A stretch of DNA of 64,000 bases from Neisseria musculi. GTDB taxonomy: Bacteria; Pseudomonadota; Gammaproteobacteria; Burkholderiales; Neisseriaceae. The position numbers and the translations under genes were made by a program. The notes beneath the pieces were generated by a model. That model searched no databases, was not told the origin of the DNA, and worked only from the letters and a program-made list of their open reading frames with translations. This document shows positions 9,832 to 18,397 of the stretch, piece after piece. Numbering within the stretch: position 1 is the stretch's first letter; each line of letters opens with the position of its first letter. The stretch covers positions 2,170,001-2,234,000 of the forward strand of contig NZ_CP060414.2 of the NCBI RefSeq assembly GCF_014297595.2. The letters run 5' to 3'.

Positions 9832-11088
9832 TTATCTATCTACTTCACCGAATACAATATCCTGCGTTCCGATAATGGCCACCACATCGGCGAGCATATG
9901 GCCGCGCGCCATTTCATCCATGCCTTGCAGGTGGGCAAAGCCGGGAGCACGGATTTTCAGACGGTAGGGTTTGTTGGCGCCGTCTGAAATCATATAGATG
10001 CCGAACTCGCCTTTGGGGTGTTCTACTGCGGTGTAGGTTTCGCCTTCGGGCACATGCATACCTTCGGTAAACAGTTTGAAGTGGTGGATAAGGTCTTCCA
10101 TGCCCATTTTCATTTCGGTGCGCTTGGGCGGGGCGATTTTGTGGTTATCGACAATCACCGGACCGGGATTGGCTTTGAGCCATTGCACGCACTGTTTGAT
10201 GATGCGGTTGGATTCGCGCATCTCGTTGATTCGGCATAAATAGCGGTCGTAACAGTCGCCGTTCACGCCGACCGGGATATCGAAATCTACTTCGGCATAA
10301 GCATCATACGGGGCTTTTTTGCGGATGTCCCACTCCACGCCGGAACCGCGCAGCATCACACCGGTAAAGCCTTTTTGCAGGGCACGCTCAGGAGAAACCA
10401 CACCGATGCCGACAGTACGCTGTTTCCAGATGCGGTTGTCGGTGAGCAGGCTTTCGTATTCGTCCACGCAGCCGGGAAAACGCTCGGTAAAGGCTTCGAT
10501 AAAGTCGAGCATGGAGCCTTCACGCGATTCATTCAGTTTTTTCAATACTTTGGCATTGCGGAATTTGCTCGATTCGTATTTGGGCATAAAGTCGGGCAAA
10601 TCACGGTACACGCCGCCGGGGCGGAAATAGGCCGCGTGCATACGTGCGCCGGATACGGCCTCGTATAAATCCATCAGCTCTTCGCGCTCGCGGAAGGCAT
10701 ACAGGAACACGGTCATCGCGCCGATATCGAGCGCGTGCGAACCGATGCCCATCAGGTGATTCAGGATGCGGGTAACTTCGGCAAACATCACACGGATGTA
10801 TTGGGCGCGGATGGGCACTTCGATGCCGGTAAGTTTTTCCACTGCCAGGCAATAGGCCTGCTCGTTCACCATCATGGAGACATAGTCCAAGCGATCCATA
10901 TAAGGCAGCGCTTGCAGATAGGTGCGGGTTTCGGCCAGCTTTTCAGTGCCGCGGTGCAGTAGGCCGATGTGGGGGTCGGCGCGGACGATGGTTTCACCAT
11001 CCAATTCCAAAATCATGCGCAATACACCGTGGGCGGCAGGGTGCTGCGGACCGAAGTTGATGGTGTAGTTTCTTAGTTTATTAGCCAC
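9832..11088 (-). CDS. nuoD: NADH-quinone oxidoreductase subunit D
   Basis: A 418-residue subunit homologous to the large subunit of NiFe hydrogenases; with NuoB it forms the quinone-reducing site. Family landmarks are [22 protein letters not shown] near the N-terminus, [14 protein letters not shown], and [17 protein letters not shown] with terminal DIVFGEVDR. Length matches stand-alone NuoD, so there is no NuoCD fusion. It overlaps nuoC by 8 bp. Confidence 0.97.
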   Translation of the reverse strand: MANKLRNYTINFGPQHPAAHGVLRMILELDGETIVRADPHIGLLHRGTEKLAETRTYLQALPYMDRLDYVSMMVNEQAYCLAVEKLTGIEVPIRAQYIRVMFAEVTRILNHLMGIGSHALDIGAMTVFLYAFREREELMDLYEAVSGARMHAAYFRPGGVYRDLPDFMPKYESSKFRNAKVLKKLNESREGSMLDFIEAFTERFPGCVDEYESLLTDNRIWKQRTVGIGVVSPERALQKGFTGVMLRGSGVEWDIRKKAPYDAYAEVDFDIPVGVNGDCYDRYLCRINEMRESNRIIKQCVQWLKANPGPVIVDNHKIAPPKRTEMKMGMEDLIHHFKLFTEGMHVPEGETYTAVEHPKGEFGIYMISDGANKPYRLKIRAPGFAHLQGMDEMARGHMLADVVAIIGTQDIVFGEVDR

Positions 11089-11671
11089 CGTAGTACTCCT
11101 CGCGGACGATGCGCGGGGTAATTTCGCGCGGCTCGATGGTTACAGGTTGGTAAATCACGCGTTTTTCGGCTTCATCGTAACGCATTTCGACATAGCCGGA
11201 AATCGGGAAGTCTTTGCGGAAAGGGTGGCCGACAAAACCGTAATCGGTGAGAATGCGGCGCAGGTCGGGATGGTTGTTGAACAGAATGCCGTAAAGATCG
11301 AAGGCTTCGCGCTCATACCAATCGGCGCTATTGTAGATTTCGGTTACGGAATCCACCACGGGAAAGTTATCGTCCTGACACCACACGCGCACACGGATAC
11401 GCTGGTTGTTTTTCACGGAAACCAGCTGGCTCACCACGGCGAAGCGTTTGCCGTGCCACGGTTCGTTTTTATAGGTGCTGTAATCCACGCCGCACAAATC
11501 CACCAGCGATTCGAAATGCAGATTGGCATGATCGCGCAGAGCCGCCATGATTTCCAAATAGTTTTCAGACGGGCATTCAACGGTGATTTCGCCCAATGCC
11601 TCAATGATTTTGCTTACTTTGCCGCCCAACACGCGGGCAACGGTTTCATGCAGGGTTTTCACATCAGCCAT
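11081..11671 (-). CDS. nuoC: NADH-quinone oxidoreductase subunit C
   Basis: A 196-residue peripheral-arm subunit. The NuoC signature block is [35 protein letters not shown], here read at about residues 98-132, followed by [21 protein letters not shown] placed the start at the ATG at 11671 because AGGAGG sits 5 bases upstream; a GTG lies immediately before it. It overlaps nuoD and is 9 bp from nuoB. Confidence 0.96.
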   Translation of the reverse strand: MADVKTLHETVARVLGGKVSKIIEALGEITVECPSENYLEIMAALRDHANLHFESLVDLCGVDYSTYKNEPWHGKRFAVVSQLVSVKNNQRIRVRVWCQDDNFPVVDSVTEIYNSADWYEREAFDLYGILFNNHPDLRRILTDYGFVGHPFRKDFPISGYVEMRYDEAEKRVIYQPVTIEPREITPRIVREEYYGG

Positions 11672-11680
11672 CACGCCCTC

Positions 11681-12160
11681 CTAATCCCGCGCAATCGTTG
11701 AAGTACGTTTGATTTTCTGTTGAAGCTGAATCAAACCGTAAATCAGCGCTTCAGCGGTGGGCGGACAGCCGGGAACATAAACATCCACCGGCACAATTCG
11801 GTCGCAACCGCGCACCACCGAATAAGAATAATGGTAATAGCCGCCGCCGTTGGCGCACGAACCCATAGAAAGCACCCAGCGGGGCTCTGCCATTTGGTCA
11901 TATACGCGGCGCAGCGCGGGCGCCATTTTGTTGCATAAAGTGCCGGCTACAATCATTAAATCCGACTGGCGCGGCGACGGGCGGAAAATGATACCGAAGC
12001 GGTCCAAGTCATAACGTGCCGCACCGGCCTGCATCATTTCAACCGCACAACATGCCAAACCGAACGTTACCGGCCACAATGAGCCGGTACGCATATAGTT
12101 GAGTACAGTGTCTGCACTGGTGGTTACGAAACCTTTTTTCAAAACGCCATCTATTCCCAT
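11681..12160 (-). CDS. nuoB: NADH-quinone oxidoreductase subunit B (cluster N2)
   Basis: A 159-residue subunit that binds [4Fe-4S] cluster N2, the last electron carrier before quinone. Ligands are the adjacent C37-C38 (GLACCAVEM), C102 ([10 protein letters not shown]) and C132 ([10 protein letters not shown]). The start at 12160 ([14 protein letters not shown]) was preferred over an upstream in-frame extension that lies inside nuoA. It overlaps the nuoA stop by 10 bp. Confidence 0.97.
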   Translation of the reverse strand: MGIDGVLKKGFVTTSADTVLNYMRTGSLWPVTFGLACCAVEMMQAGAARYDLDRFGIIFRPSPRQSDLMIVAGTLCNKMAPALRRVYDQMAEPRWVLSMGSCANGGGYYHYSYSVVRGCDRIVPVDVYVPGCPPTAEALIYGLIQLQQKIKRTSTIARD

Positions 12161-12519
12161 TCCAGCGCACCTTTTTTCCATTCGTAGATAAAGCCTACCG
12201 TGAGTACCACGATAAACACGAACATCGACCAGAAAGCATATTGCCCGTGCGCAGCGGTCAGGTCTTTGAACACCACCGCCCACGGGATCATAAACGCCAC
12301 TTCCAAATCAAACAGAATAAACAGAATCGCCACTAGATAATAACGCACATCGAACTTCATGCGTGCGTTTTCAAAGGCTTCGAAGCCGCACTCAAACGGC
12401 GCGTCTTTCTCGGCATAGTGGCGCTTGGGGCCGAGCAGGTTGCCCAACGCCAAGAATACGATGCCTGCTATCAGGCCGACAAGAATGAACACCAATACGG
12501 GGAAGTAGTTTGCCAACAT
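12151..12519 (-). CDS. nuoA: NADH-quinone oxidoreductase subunit A
   Basis: A 122-residue three-helix membrane subunit, first gene of the operon. Helices lie near residues 5-28, 62-85 and 92-112. The conserved segments APFECGFE and [18 protein letters not shown], with acidic residues at the loop to helix 2, identify NuoA. About 290 bp of AT-rich sequence lies upstream and should contain the operon promoter. Confidence 0.96.
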   Translation of the reverse strand: MLANYFPVLVFILVGLIAGIVFLALGNLLGPKRHYAEKDAPFECGFEAFENARMKFDVRYYLVAILFILFDLEVAFMIPWAVVFKDLTAAHGQYAFWSMFVFIVVLTVGFIYEWKKGALEWE

Positions 12520-12648
12520 GAGCTACGCCTGGTTTCGTTAACATAAAATACCGCTAAATATCTGATAATTGTATCCAATTTAAGACACGTTTTAAAGTTA
12601 GCCTGCTAAAAAAATGCTAGAAAAAACCAATAATTTCAATCATTTTTA

Positions 12649-12667
12649 GATAACGATTCTCATTAAT
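12649..12667 (-). promoter_or_regulatory. Fur-box-like site upstream of nuoA
   Basis: The plus-strand sequence GATAACGATTCTCATTAAT matches the 19-bp Fur consensus GATAATGATAATCATTATC at 14 positions. It lies about 130 bp upstream of the nuoA start in an AT-rich intergenic region. In N. meningitidis nuoA is reported to be activated by Fur with iron from an upstream site, so the position fits. A weak minus-strand promoter (TTAAAA-N17-TACAAT) can be read nearer the gene, at about 12559-12598. Confidence 0.55.
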
Positions 12668-12812
12668 TTATATTCTTACGAAAATACTGTTTTATTAATA
12701 TAGATAATTAATAAATTTTCTACGCGGCAATTTATTCCTTATATTCAAATATTACATTAGACTACATTTTCTGCCGCCCCAGTTTTTCAGACGGCTGATT
12801 CGTGCTAAGCCG

Positions 12813-14654
12813 TCAGGCTTCGCTGTTTAAAAAGCCACCGCTCTGATGCGTCCACAGCTTGGCATACAAACCGTTTTTCTCCAACAATTCGGCATGGCTG
12901 CCCTCTTCAACAATGCGGCCTTTATCGAGCACAATCAGCCTATCCATTGCCGCGATAGTGGAAAGACGGTGGGCAATGGCGATGACGGTTTTGTTTTCCA
13001 TCATTTTGTCGAGGCTTTCCTGAATCGCGGCTTCCACTTCCGAATCCAGCGCACTGGTGGCCTCGTCAAGCAGCAGAATCGGGGCATCTTTCAACATCAC
13101 GCGGGCAATGGCGATGCGCTGGCGCTGGCCGCCTGAAAGTTTCACACCGCGCTCGCCCACATGGGCATCGTAGCCGCGGCGACCTTTGGCATCATATAAA
13201 TCGGGAATAAACCCTGCGGCTTCGGCGTGTTCGGCGGCATTCGTCATGTCTTCTTCGGTGGCGTCGGGACGGCCGTAAACAATGTTGTCACGCACCGAGC
13301 GGTGCAGCAGGCCGGTATCCTGCGTAACCAACCCGATTTGGGCGCGCAGGCTTTCTTGGGACACATCGTTGATATTTTGGCCGTCAATGAAAATACTGCC
13401 GCTTTGTGGTTCGTAAAAACGCAGCAGCAAATTAACGATAGTGGATTTACCTGCGCCACTGCGCCCTATCAAACCGACTTTTTCACCGGGTTTGATATAC
13501 AGATTAAAACCATTGAGCAGCGGTTTGCCGGTTTCGTAGGAAAAGTCAATGTATTCAAAACGTATTGCGCCTTCCGAAACCTTTAACGGCAGGGCATGCT
13601 GTTTATCGGTAATGGTGTGCGGCTTCGACAATGTGGCCATGCCGTCATTTACCGTGCCGATATTTTCAAACAAGCGCGCCGATTCCCACATAATATATTG
13701 GGACAAGCCGTTTACGCGCAATGCCATAGCGGTGGCGGTGGCCACGGCGCCCACGCCCACCTGGCCGTTGTGCCACAACCAGATGCCCAAAGCGGCGGTG
13801 GAAACGGTGAGCGAAGTGTTTACCAGAAAACTGCCCGTGTGGAGCAGGGTGGCAAGCCGCATTTGTGCGTGTACCGTTACCATAAACTCCTGCATCGACT
13901 GCTTGGCATAGCGGGCTTCGCGCGCGCCGTGCGAAAACAGTTTCACCGTGGTGATGTTGGAATAGGCATCGGTGATGCGCCCCGTCATAAGGCTGCGGGC
14001 ATCGGCCTGGTGCTGGGCAGTTTTGCCCAGCTTGGGAATCAGCAGCGCCATCACCGTGCCGAATCCGATCATCCACCCTGCGAAAGGCAGCAGCAGCCAA
14101 GAATCCAGCGAAACCAAAATCACACCCGAAGTGATGAAATACACCACCACATACACCGCCATATCGGCGAGAGTCATCACCACATCGCGCACCGCCAGCG
14201 CGGTCTGCATCACTTTGGCCGACACGCGCCCGGCGAATTCATCCTGATAAAAACCCAAGCTCTGCCCGAGCATCAAGCGGTGGAAATTCCAGCGCAAACG
14301 CATGGGGAACACGCCCTGCAGGGTTTGCAGGCGCAAATTTGAAGCGGCAAACTGCCAAAACACCGCAAACAGCATCATCGCCAGCATGGCCGCAAGCGCC
14401 CAACCCTTTTCGGCCAGCAGCGTTTCATGGGAATATCTGCCCAGCCAATCGATGATTTTGCCCATAAACTGAAACACCATTGCTTCCATGATGCCGATGC
14501 CGGCGGTGGACACGGCCAGCGCCGCAATCCAACCGCGCATACCGCTGAGATTGCTCCAAATAAAGCGCAACAGCCCTTTATCGGGCGTTTTCGGGGCATC
14601 ATCGGGATACGGCTCGATGCGCGATTCAAACCAATTGAAAATTTTGTTAACCAT
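12813..14654 (-). CDS. ABC exporter, fused permease and ATPase (MsbA/MdlB-like)
   Basis: A 613-residue half-transporter. Residues about 35-330 form the six-helix exporter domain. The ATPase follows with Walker A GRSGAGKST, Q-loop QDTGLLHRS, signature LSGGQRQR, Walker B ILLLDEAT and the H-loop IAHRLST. The N-terminus lacks a C39 peptidase domain, so it is not a dedicated double-glycine bacteriocin exporter despite its neighbours. It likely exports a lipid or hydrophobic compound as a homodimer; substrate unknown. It is monocistronic and read toward the nuo promoter region from the right. Confidence 0.88.
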   Translation of the reverse strand: MVNKIFNWFESRIEPYPDDAPKTPDKGLLRFIWSNLSGMRGWIAALAVSTAGIGIMEAMVFQFMGKIIDWLGRYSHETLLAEKGWALAAMLAMMLFAVFWQFAASNLRLQTLQGVFPMRLRWNFHRLMLGQSLGFYQDEFAGRVSAKVMQTALAVRDVVMTLADMAVYVVVYFITSGVILVSLDSWLLLPFAGWMIGFGTVMALLIPKLGKTAQHQADARSLMTGRITDAYSNITTVKLFSHGAREARYAKQSMQEFMVTVHAQMRLATLLHTGSFLVNTSLTVSTAALGIWLWHNGQVGVGAVATATAMALRVNGLSQYIMWESARLFENIGTVNDGMATLSKPHTITDKQHALPLKVSEGAIRFEYIDFSYETGKPLLNGFNLYIKPGEKVGLIGRSGAGKSTIVNLLLRFYEPQSGSIFIDGQNINDVSQESLRAQIGLVTQDTGLLHRSVRDNIVYGRPDATEEDMTNAAEHAEAAGFIPDLYDAKGRRGYDAHVGERGVKLSGGQRQRIAIARVMLKDAPILLLDEATSALDSEVEAAIQESLDKMMENKTVIAIAHRLSTIAAMDRLIVLDKGRIVEEGSHAELLEKNGLYAKLWTHQSGGFLNSEA

Positions 14655-14747
14655 AGTTTAAATTATTTTAAGAAAATATAAATTGCATAATATTTTTCGT
14701 ATATCGGACAATTATACTGTATTAATTGGCATGATAGAGTGGATATG

Positions 14748-14785
14748 ATATTGGCGCTGTATAAAAATATATACAGCGCCAATAT
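14748..14785. terminator. Perfect 16-bp palindrome with 6-base loop
   Basis: Positions 14748-14763 (ATATTGGCGCTGTATA) are perfectly complementary to 14770-14785, with AAAATA between. It lies between the ABC exporter start and the end of the small AT-rich locus. It could end transcription from that locus or be an operator; no long T-run follows on either strand, so a terminator role is only a guess. Confidence 0.55.
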
Positions 14786-14807
14786 TCAAAACAACCAACA
14801 TTAAATT

Positions 14808-15005
14808 TTATTTTTTATTACTATCCATCCTAATTTTTCTATATACTACATAAATCAATTCTGCAACCAGCAACCCTGACACCATTATTATGGTAAAACA
14901 TGGTTCTTTAATACTGTAATATTTTATTATATATGAAAAGCTTATTATAAGAATGGCGTAAATAATAATAGAATCCAAACCGCGCCTTATCTTTTTTTCT
15001 TCCAC
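14808..15005 (-). CDS. Small two-helix membrane protein, candidate immunity protein
   Basis: 65 residues from a GTG start at 15005, supported by AAGGAGG 4 bases upstream. Two hydrophobic helices are visible, about residues 11-29 (IIIYAILIISFSYIIKYY) and 36-53 (FTIIMVSGLLVAELIYVV). Ends are basic (MEEKKIRRG, YRKIRMDSNKK). The gene is much more AT-rich than its neighbours, suggesting transfer. Its size, topology and place just behind a double-glycine-leader peptide are typical of bacteriocin immunity proteins. That role is inferred from context only. Confidence 0.6.
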   Translation of the reverse strand: MEEKKIRRGLDSIIIYAILIISFSYIIKYYSIKEPCFTIIMVSGLLVAELIYVVYRKIRMDSNKK

Positions 15006-15033
15006 GCTGCCTCCTTATCTTAAATCCCATCCT

Positions 15034-15068
15034 AAAAACGGAGCTGCTTCATGATATGAAACAGCTCC
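15034..15068 (-). terminator. Hairpin plus T-run between bacteriocin-like and membrane-protein genes
   Basis: A 13-bp stem with one mismatch (GGAGCTG at 15040-15046 pairs with 15062-15068, TTCAT with ATGAA, loop GAT). On the minus strand it is followed by GTTTTT. It sits 11 bp after the bacteriocin-like stop and would reduce readthrough into the 65-residue gene, a common layout for setting peptide above immunity protein. Confidence 0.65.
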
Positions 15069-15078
15069 ATACTATAGC

Positions 15079-15282
15079 TTAATCAGCCACATACTCTCCA
15101 TTTCTCACTCGATTCTGGATATCATTTACTCTATCGTTTAATTCTTGCCGTGTCATATTAACCTGATTTTCAATATGACGGTCGAACAAATATCCACCCA
15201 ATGCACCAGGAACACCAAATCTAGATCCTAAAATACCTCCTAAATCTGCAATTGTTCCAGCACCGGAAACTTTTTTCATCAT
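15079..15282 (-). CDS. Bacteriocin-like peptide core, double-glycine leader out of frame
   Basis: The open frame gives 67 residues starting MMKKVSGAGTIADLGGILGS, but its ATG has no ribosome site. The real start signal is 13 bases upstream: AAGGAG, then 6 bases, then an ATG at 15295 that reads MRTLNDEK in another frame. Joining the frames gives MRTLNDEK(K)-VSGA-GTIADLGG, a leader of the MREL...E...VSGG/VSGA class cut after GA/GG by C39-type exporters. The core is Gly/Ala-rich then amphipathic (FDRHIENQVNMTRQELNDRV), typical of class II peptides. A net change of -1 or +2 bases, for example in the A6 run at 15271-15276, would restore it. Confidence 0.6.
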   Translation of the reverse strand: MMKKVSGAGTIADLGGILGSRFGVPGALGGYLFDRHIENQVNMTRQELNDRVNDIQNRVRNGEYVAD

Positions 15283-15306
15283 TCAATGTTCTCATAAAAG
15301 ACTCCT
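15283..15306 (-). promoter_or_regulatory. Ribosome site and true leader start of the bacteriocin-like gene
   Basis: On the minus strand AAGGAG lies at 15306-15301 and an ATG at 15295-15293. This is the only good initiation signal in the locus. The frame it opens (MRTLNDEKSFRCWNNC...) stops after 24 codons, while its first eight codons read like the N-terminus of a double-glycine leader. Confidence 0.65.
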
Positions 15307-15328
15307 TAAATATGTTTTTAATAAAAAT

Positions 15329-15353
15329 AAAACACAAGCATCGCTTGTGTTTT
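15329..15353. terminator. Palindromic terminator between ruvA and the bacteriocin-like locus
   Basis: AAAACACAAGC (15329-15339) pairs with GCTTGTGTTTT (15343-15353) around a 3-base loop. A-rich and T-rich ends make it work on both strands. It would separate ruvA transcription from the bacteriocin-like gene. The remaining 290 bp up to ruvA is AT-rich with no gene seen and probably carries the bacteriocin promoter. Confidence 0.7.
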
Positions 15354-15644
15354 TCACATTACCCCAGATGATAAAAACCGGTCAATGTTATTGCTACAAG
15401 ACGCTTAAAAACATCAACTCAAACAACATAAATGTTTGCGGTAAAGCTCATGAATGAAAAACGGGTTAACCGGCATATCCTTATTAAAATAAATATAATT
15501 TACTGTATTTACAAAAATATTTAGCATAACAATAAACGACACAGCAAGCTCTTTGTTAACTTTAAATAAATAAAGAAAAGTTTTTCAAGAATTTCAAAAA
15601 ACACCATCAAATGAAAGAAATTTACTATGCCCAAATTTTTCAAA

Positions 15645-16229
15645 CTATTTCAACAAATTCTTCAATGCCAAACGCACGCCCTCGCCTACATCGGTGCCGG
15701 CGGGAATATTTTTCACCGCCGCTTTGGCTTCGCGTTCGTTATAGCCCAGCGCCAGCAGCGTGCTCACAATATCATCGGTTTCATCGGCTGCGGCAACGGG
15801 AGCCGGCAGGCCGGCAGCGGCATTTTCCGGCACCAGTTTGCCGCGCAGCTCCAACACCATGCGCTCGGCGGTTTTTTTGCCGATGCCGGGGACGGACGAG
15901 AGGCGTTTGACATCTTCCTGCGCCACCGCCTGCGCCAATTCGTCAACACTCATGGCCGACAAAATACCCAGTGCGGTTTTGGCACCGATGCCGCCCACTT
16001 TCACCAACTGTCGGAACGCGGCGCGCTCGGCCGCGCCGGCGAAGCCGAACAGCAGATGCGCGTCTTCGCGCACCACCAGTTGCGTGTAAAGCTGAACAGT
16101 TTCGCCAAGCGGCGGCAGCAGATAGAATGTCTGCATCGACACTTCCACTTCATAACCCACACCGTTTACATCCATCACGATTTGCGGTGGATTTTTTTCA
16201 AGCAGCTTGCCGCTGAGCCTGCTGATCAT
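15645..16229 (-). CDS. ruvA: Holliday junction branch migration protein RuvA
   Basis: 194 residues, normal for RuvA. It binds four-way DNA junctions as a tetramer and loads the RuvB motor. The OB-fold domain starts [20 protein letters not shown]. Helix-hairpin-helix motifs follow ([14 protein letters not shown] and [20 protein letters not shown]). The C-terminal RuvB-interacting domain ends [16 protein letters not shown]...LALKNLLK. It is monocistronic here, with DUS copies on both sides. Confidence 0.97.
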   Translation of the reverse strand: MISRLSGKLLEKNPPQIVMDVNGVGYEVEVSMQTFYLLPPLGETVQLYTQLVVREDAHLLFGFAGAAERAAFRQLVKVGGIGAKTALGILSAMSVDELAQAVAQEDVKRLSSVPGIGKKTAERMVLELRGKLVPENAAAGLPAPVAAADETDDIVSTLLALGYNEREAKAAVKNIPAGTDVGEGVRLALKNLLK

Positions 16230-16341
16230 GGCACTCTTTCATTATTTTTTCAGACGGCCTGCATTATAACCTTTCGCCACGCTTTCCGCCCAAAACAAAA
16301 CGGCCCGCACACCGGCAGGCCGTCTGAACAAGCGCAACGGT

Positions 16342-17109
16342 TTAAATGGCAGCCAGCACATGCCCTTTTGCCGTGTCGGCGTGTTCCTGCTGCCTAAACG
16401 GGCCCATTCTCACCACATAGCTGCCGTTTTCTTTCACCACAGATACTTTTTGACCGATGTCGGACGATTTCAAATGGTTGCCGGTGTGTTTCAGATACTG
16501 CTGCGCTTCGGCCTTGGTATCGAAACTTTTCAGGTTCACATAAATATTGCGGGCTTCGTTTTGCGCCATGCCTTCAGCGGATTGGCTGCCTGGCACAATC
16601 TGCTCCACGCGCACTTTGGCCGTACCTTTATTGATGAAGCCGAGCTTGGCAGCAGCGGCTTTCGACACATCCATCACACGGCCGGAATGAAAGGGGCCGC
16701 GGTCGTTGATGCGCACCACCACGCTTTTGCCGTTGGCAAGATTGGTTACGCGGGCATAGCTGGGAATCGGCAGGGTTTTATGGGCGGCGGTCATCGCGTG
16801 CATATTGTAACGCTCGCCGCTGGAAGTTTTTTTGCCGTGAAACCGGCTGCCATACCAAGATGCGCTGCCGATTTGGCTGAACGATGATACTTTTTTCAGA
16901 GGGGTGTAGCGTTTGCCGGCCACTTTGTAGCTCAGGTTGGCAAAAGGGCTGAGTTTTTCGGCTTTCACAACGGCATCGGCCTGAGCCGGCGCAGCAGCAA
17001 CAGCCAGCGCAAGGGCAGCAAAAGCGGTGGTAAAGAAGTTTCGTTTGGTCGGTATCAAAACAGATTTCCGTTCTTGAGTGAATAAAATGCTTTCAGACGG
17101 CCGAACCAT
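16342..17109 (-). CDS. rlpA: RlpA-family septal ring protein with SPOR domain
   Basis: Up to 255 residues. A Sec signal peptide is at about residues 22-46 (NFFTTAFAALALAVAAAPAQADA). The double-psi beta-barrel lies in the middle with GSASWYGSRFHGKKTSSGERY and VVRINDRGPFHSGRVMDVS, the catalytic region of RlpA lytic transglycosylases acting on denuded glycan strands. A C-terminal SPOR-like domain follows (NIYVNLKSFDTKAEAQQYL...VVRMGPF). The first about 17 residues translate a DUS (VRPSES), so the natural start may be a downstream TTG (LIPTKRNF). Confidence 0.88.
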   Translation of the reverse strand: MVRPSESILFTQERKSVLIPTKRNFFTTAFAALALAVAAAPAQADAVVKAEKLSPFANLSYKVAGKRYTPLKKVSSFSQIGSASWYGSRFHGKKTSSGERYNMHAMTAAHKTLPIPSYARVTNLANGKSVVVRINDRGPFHSGRVMDVSKAAAAKLGFINKGTAKVRVEQIVPGSQSAEGMAQNEARNIYVNLKSFDTKAEAQQYLKHTGNHLKSSDIGQKVSVVKENGSYVVRMGPFRQQEHADTAKGHVLAAI

Positions 17110-17154
17110 TTCATCAATATAAACTCAAACATACATCCAATATTGGTGGAATGG

Positions 17155-17619
17155 TCAAACACCGCCTGTATAACCGTTTTGCCGCCACGCTTCAAACAGC
17201 ATCACGGCAACGGTGTTGGAGAGGTTCATGCTTCTGCTCTCCGGCAGCATGGGCAGGCGCAGTTTCCGCGCTGCCGGCAGGCCTTGCAAAATCTCCGCAG
17301 GCAGCCCGCGGGTTTCAGGGCCGAACAAAAACACGTCTCCTGCCCGAAACGCCGCCTTATCCGGACGACCGCTGCCTTTGGTGGTCAGCGCGAATATGCG
17401 CCGGCCTGCCAGGGCGTTGAGGCAGTCTTCAAAATTTTCATGCACGGCCAGTTTGGCAAATTCGTGGTAATCCAGCCCCGCCCGTTTCATTTTGCTCGAA
17501 TCCAGCGGAAAGCCGAGCGGCTTCACCAAATGCAGATCGGCACCGGTGTTGGCGCAAAGGCGGATAATATTGCCCGTGTTCGGAGGGATTTCGGGCTGGT
17601 ATAACACAACGGTAAACAT
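17155..17619 (-). CDS. trmL: tRNA (cytidine(34)-2'-O)-methyltransferase TrmL
   Basis: 154 residues from the ATG at 17619 (MFTVVLYQPEIPPNTGNIIR), normal for TrmL. It is a SPOUT-class enzyme methylating the wobble base ribose of tRNA-Leu isoacceptors. The knotted C-terminal SAM site is visible as FGPETRGLPAEIL and LPMLPESRSMNLSNTVAVMLFEA. The upstream extension of the frame has no family match. Confidence 0.93.
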   Translation of the reverse strand: MFTVVLYQPEIPPNTGNIIRLCANTGADLHLVKPLGFPLDSSKMKRAGLDYHEFAKLAVHENFEDCLNALAGRRIFALTTKGSGRPDKAAFRAGDVFLFGPETRGLPAEILQGLPAARKLRLPMLPESRSMNLSNTVAVMLFEAWRQNGYTGGV

Positions 17620-17683
17620 GGTAATTGTTTGCCCCAGCGTGCGCACTATGCCGTAAGCGGCGGCGCGCGTCAAAGAAATTTCG

Positions 17684-18397
17684 TTATTTTTTCAATTGCG
17701 TATGCGCGAGCGCCCAGCAGAAAACCGCTGAAGCGCCCGCCCGTTTTAGTGTTCGCGCCAATTCTTCAAACGTTGCTCCGGTTGTGGCAACATCGTCAAC
17801 CAATAATATCTTACGATTTTTAACATATTGATTATTTAACACAAAAGCATTTTTTACGTTTTTACGCCGCTCGTTTTGTTTCAACGTACTCTGCGGCGCA
17901 TGGTGCCGTCTGAAAACCGCCGTGTGCGGCAGCACGGGCAAACCGTAGCTTTTCCCCACCGCCCCGGCCAAACCGTCGCTCTGATTGAAACCACGAAACA
18001 GTCTCCGCTGCTTGCTCAGAGGCACGGCCAACACACAATCGACTCCTGCACTTTCCAACCACGGCGGCGGATGGCTCAACATCATGGAACACAGCGGCCG
18101 CAACATACTCCTTTCGGCACGGTGTTTGAAGGCATACAGCATATTGCTGGCAGGCGCTTCGTAATACACCGAAGCCCACAGCCGCTCAAACGGCAGCGGC
18201 GTTTGTTGGCAGCGGCCGCACACTGCGCCGTTGGTGCTGCTGCGGCCGCAACGCGGGCAGACGGCGGCGGCATCGGTGCGCAGTGCCGACAAATCTTGTG
18301 CACAGCCTGCACACAGGCCGTCTGAAACCGCAGCGCCGTGGCATAATAAGCAATCTTTGTTGCCCAAGCATCTCCGCCACCACGAAAGTACTTTCAT
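17684..18397 (-). CDS. ComF-family phosphoribosyltransferase-like competence protein
   Basis: 237 residues. An N-terminal zinc-finger region has paired cysteines ([35 protein letters not shown]). The C-terminal type I phosphoribosyltransferase domain has the PRPP loop [13 protein letters not shown] near residue 205. ComF proteins are needed for natural transformation in several bacteria, which fits a DUS-rich genome. Its start codon overlaps the start codon of the divergent bioH gene. Confidence 0.88.
   Translation of the reverse strand: MKVLSWWRRCLGNKDCLLCHGAAVSDGLCAGCAQDLSALRTDAAAVCPRCGRSSTNGAVCGRCQQTPLPFERLWASVYYEAPASNMLYAFKHRAERSMLRPLCSMMLSHPPPWLESAGVDCVLAVPLSKQRRLFRGFNQSDGLAGAVGKSYGLPVLPHTAVFRRHHAPQSTLKQNERRKNVKNAFVLNNQYVKNRKILLVDDVATTGATFEELARTLKRAGASAVFCWALAHTQLKK

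Noticed and set aside
12813..15300. The ABC exporter as dedicated exporter of the bacteriocin-like peptide
   Set aside because: It lacks the N-terminal C39 peptidase domain needed to cut double-glycine leaders and looks like a general MsbA/MdlB-type exporter.
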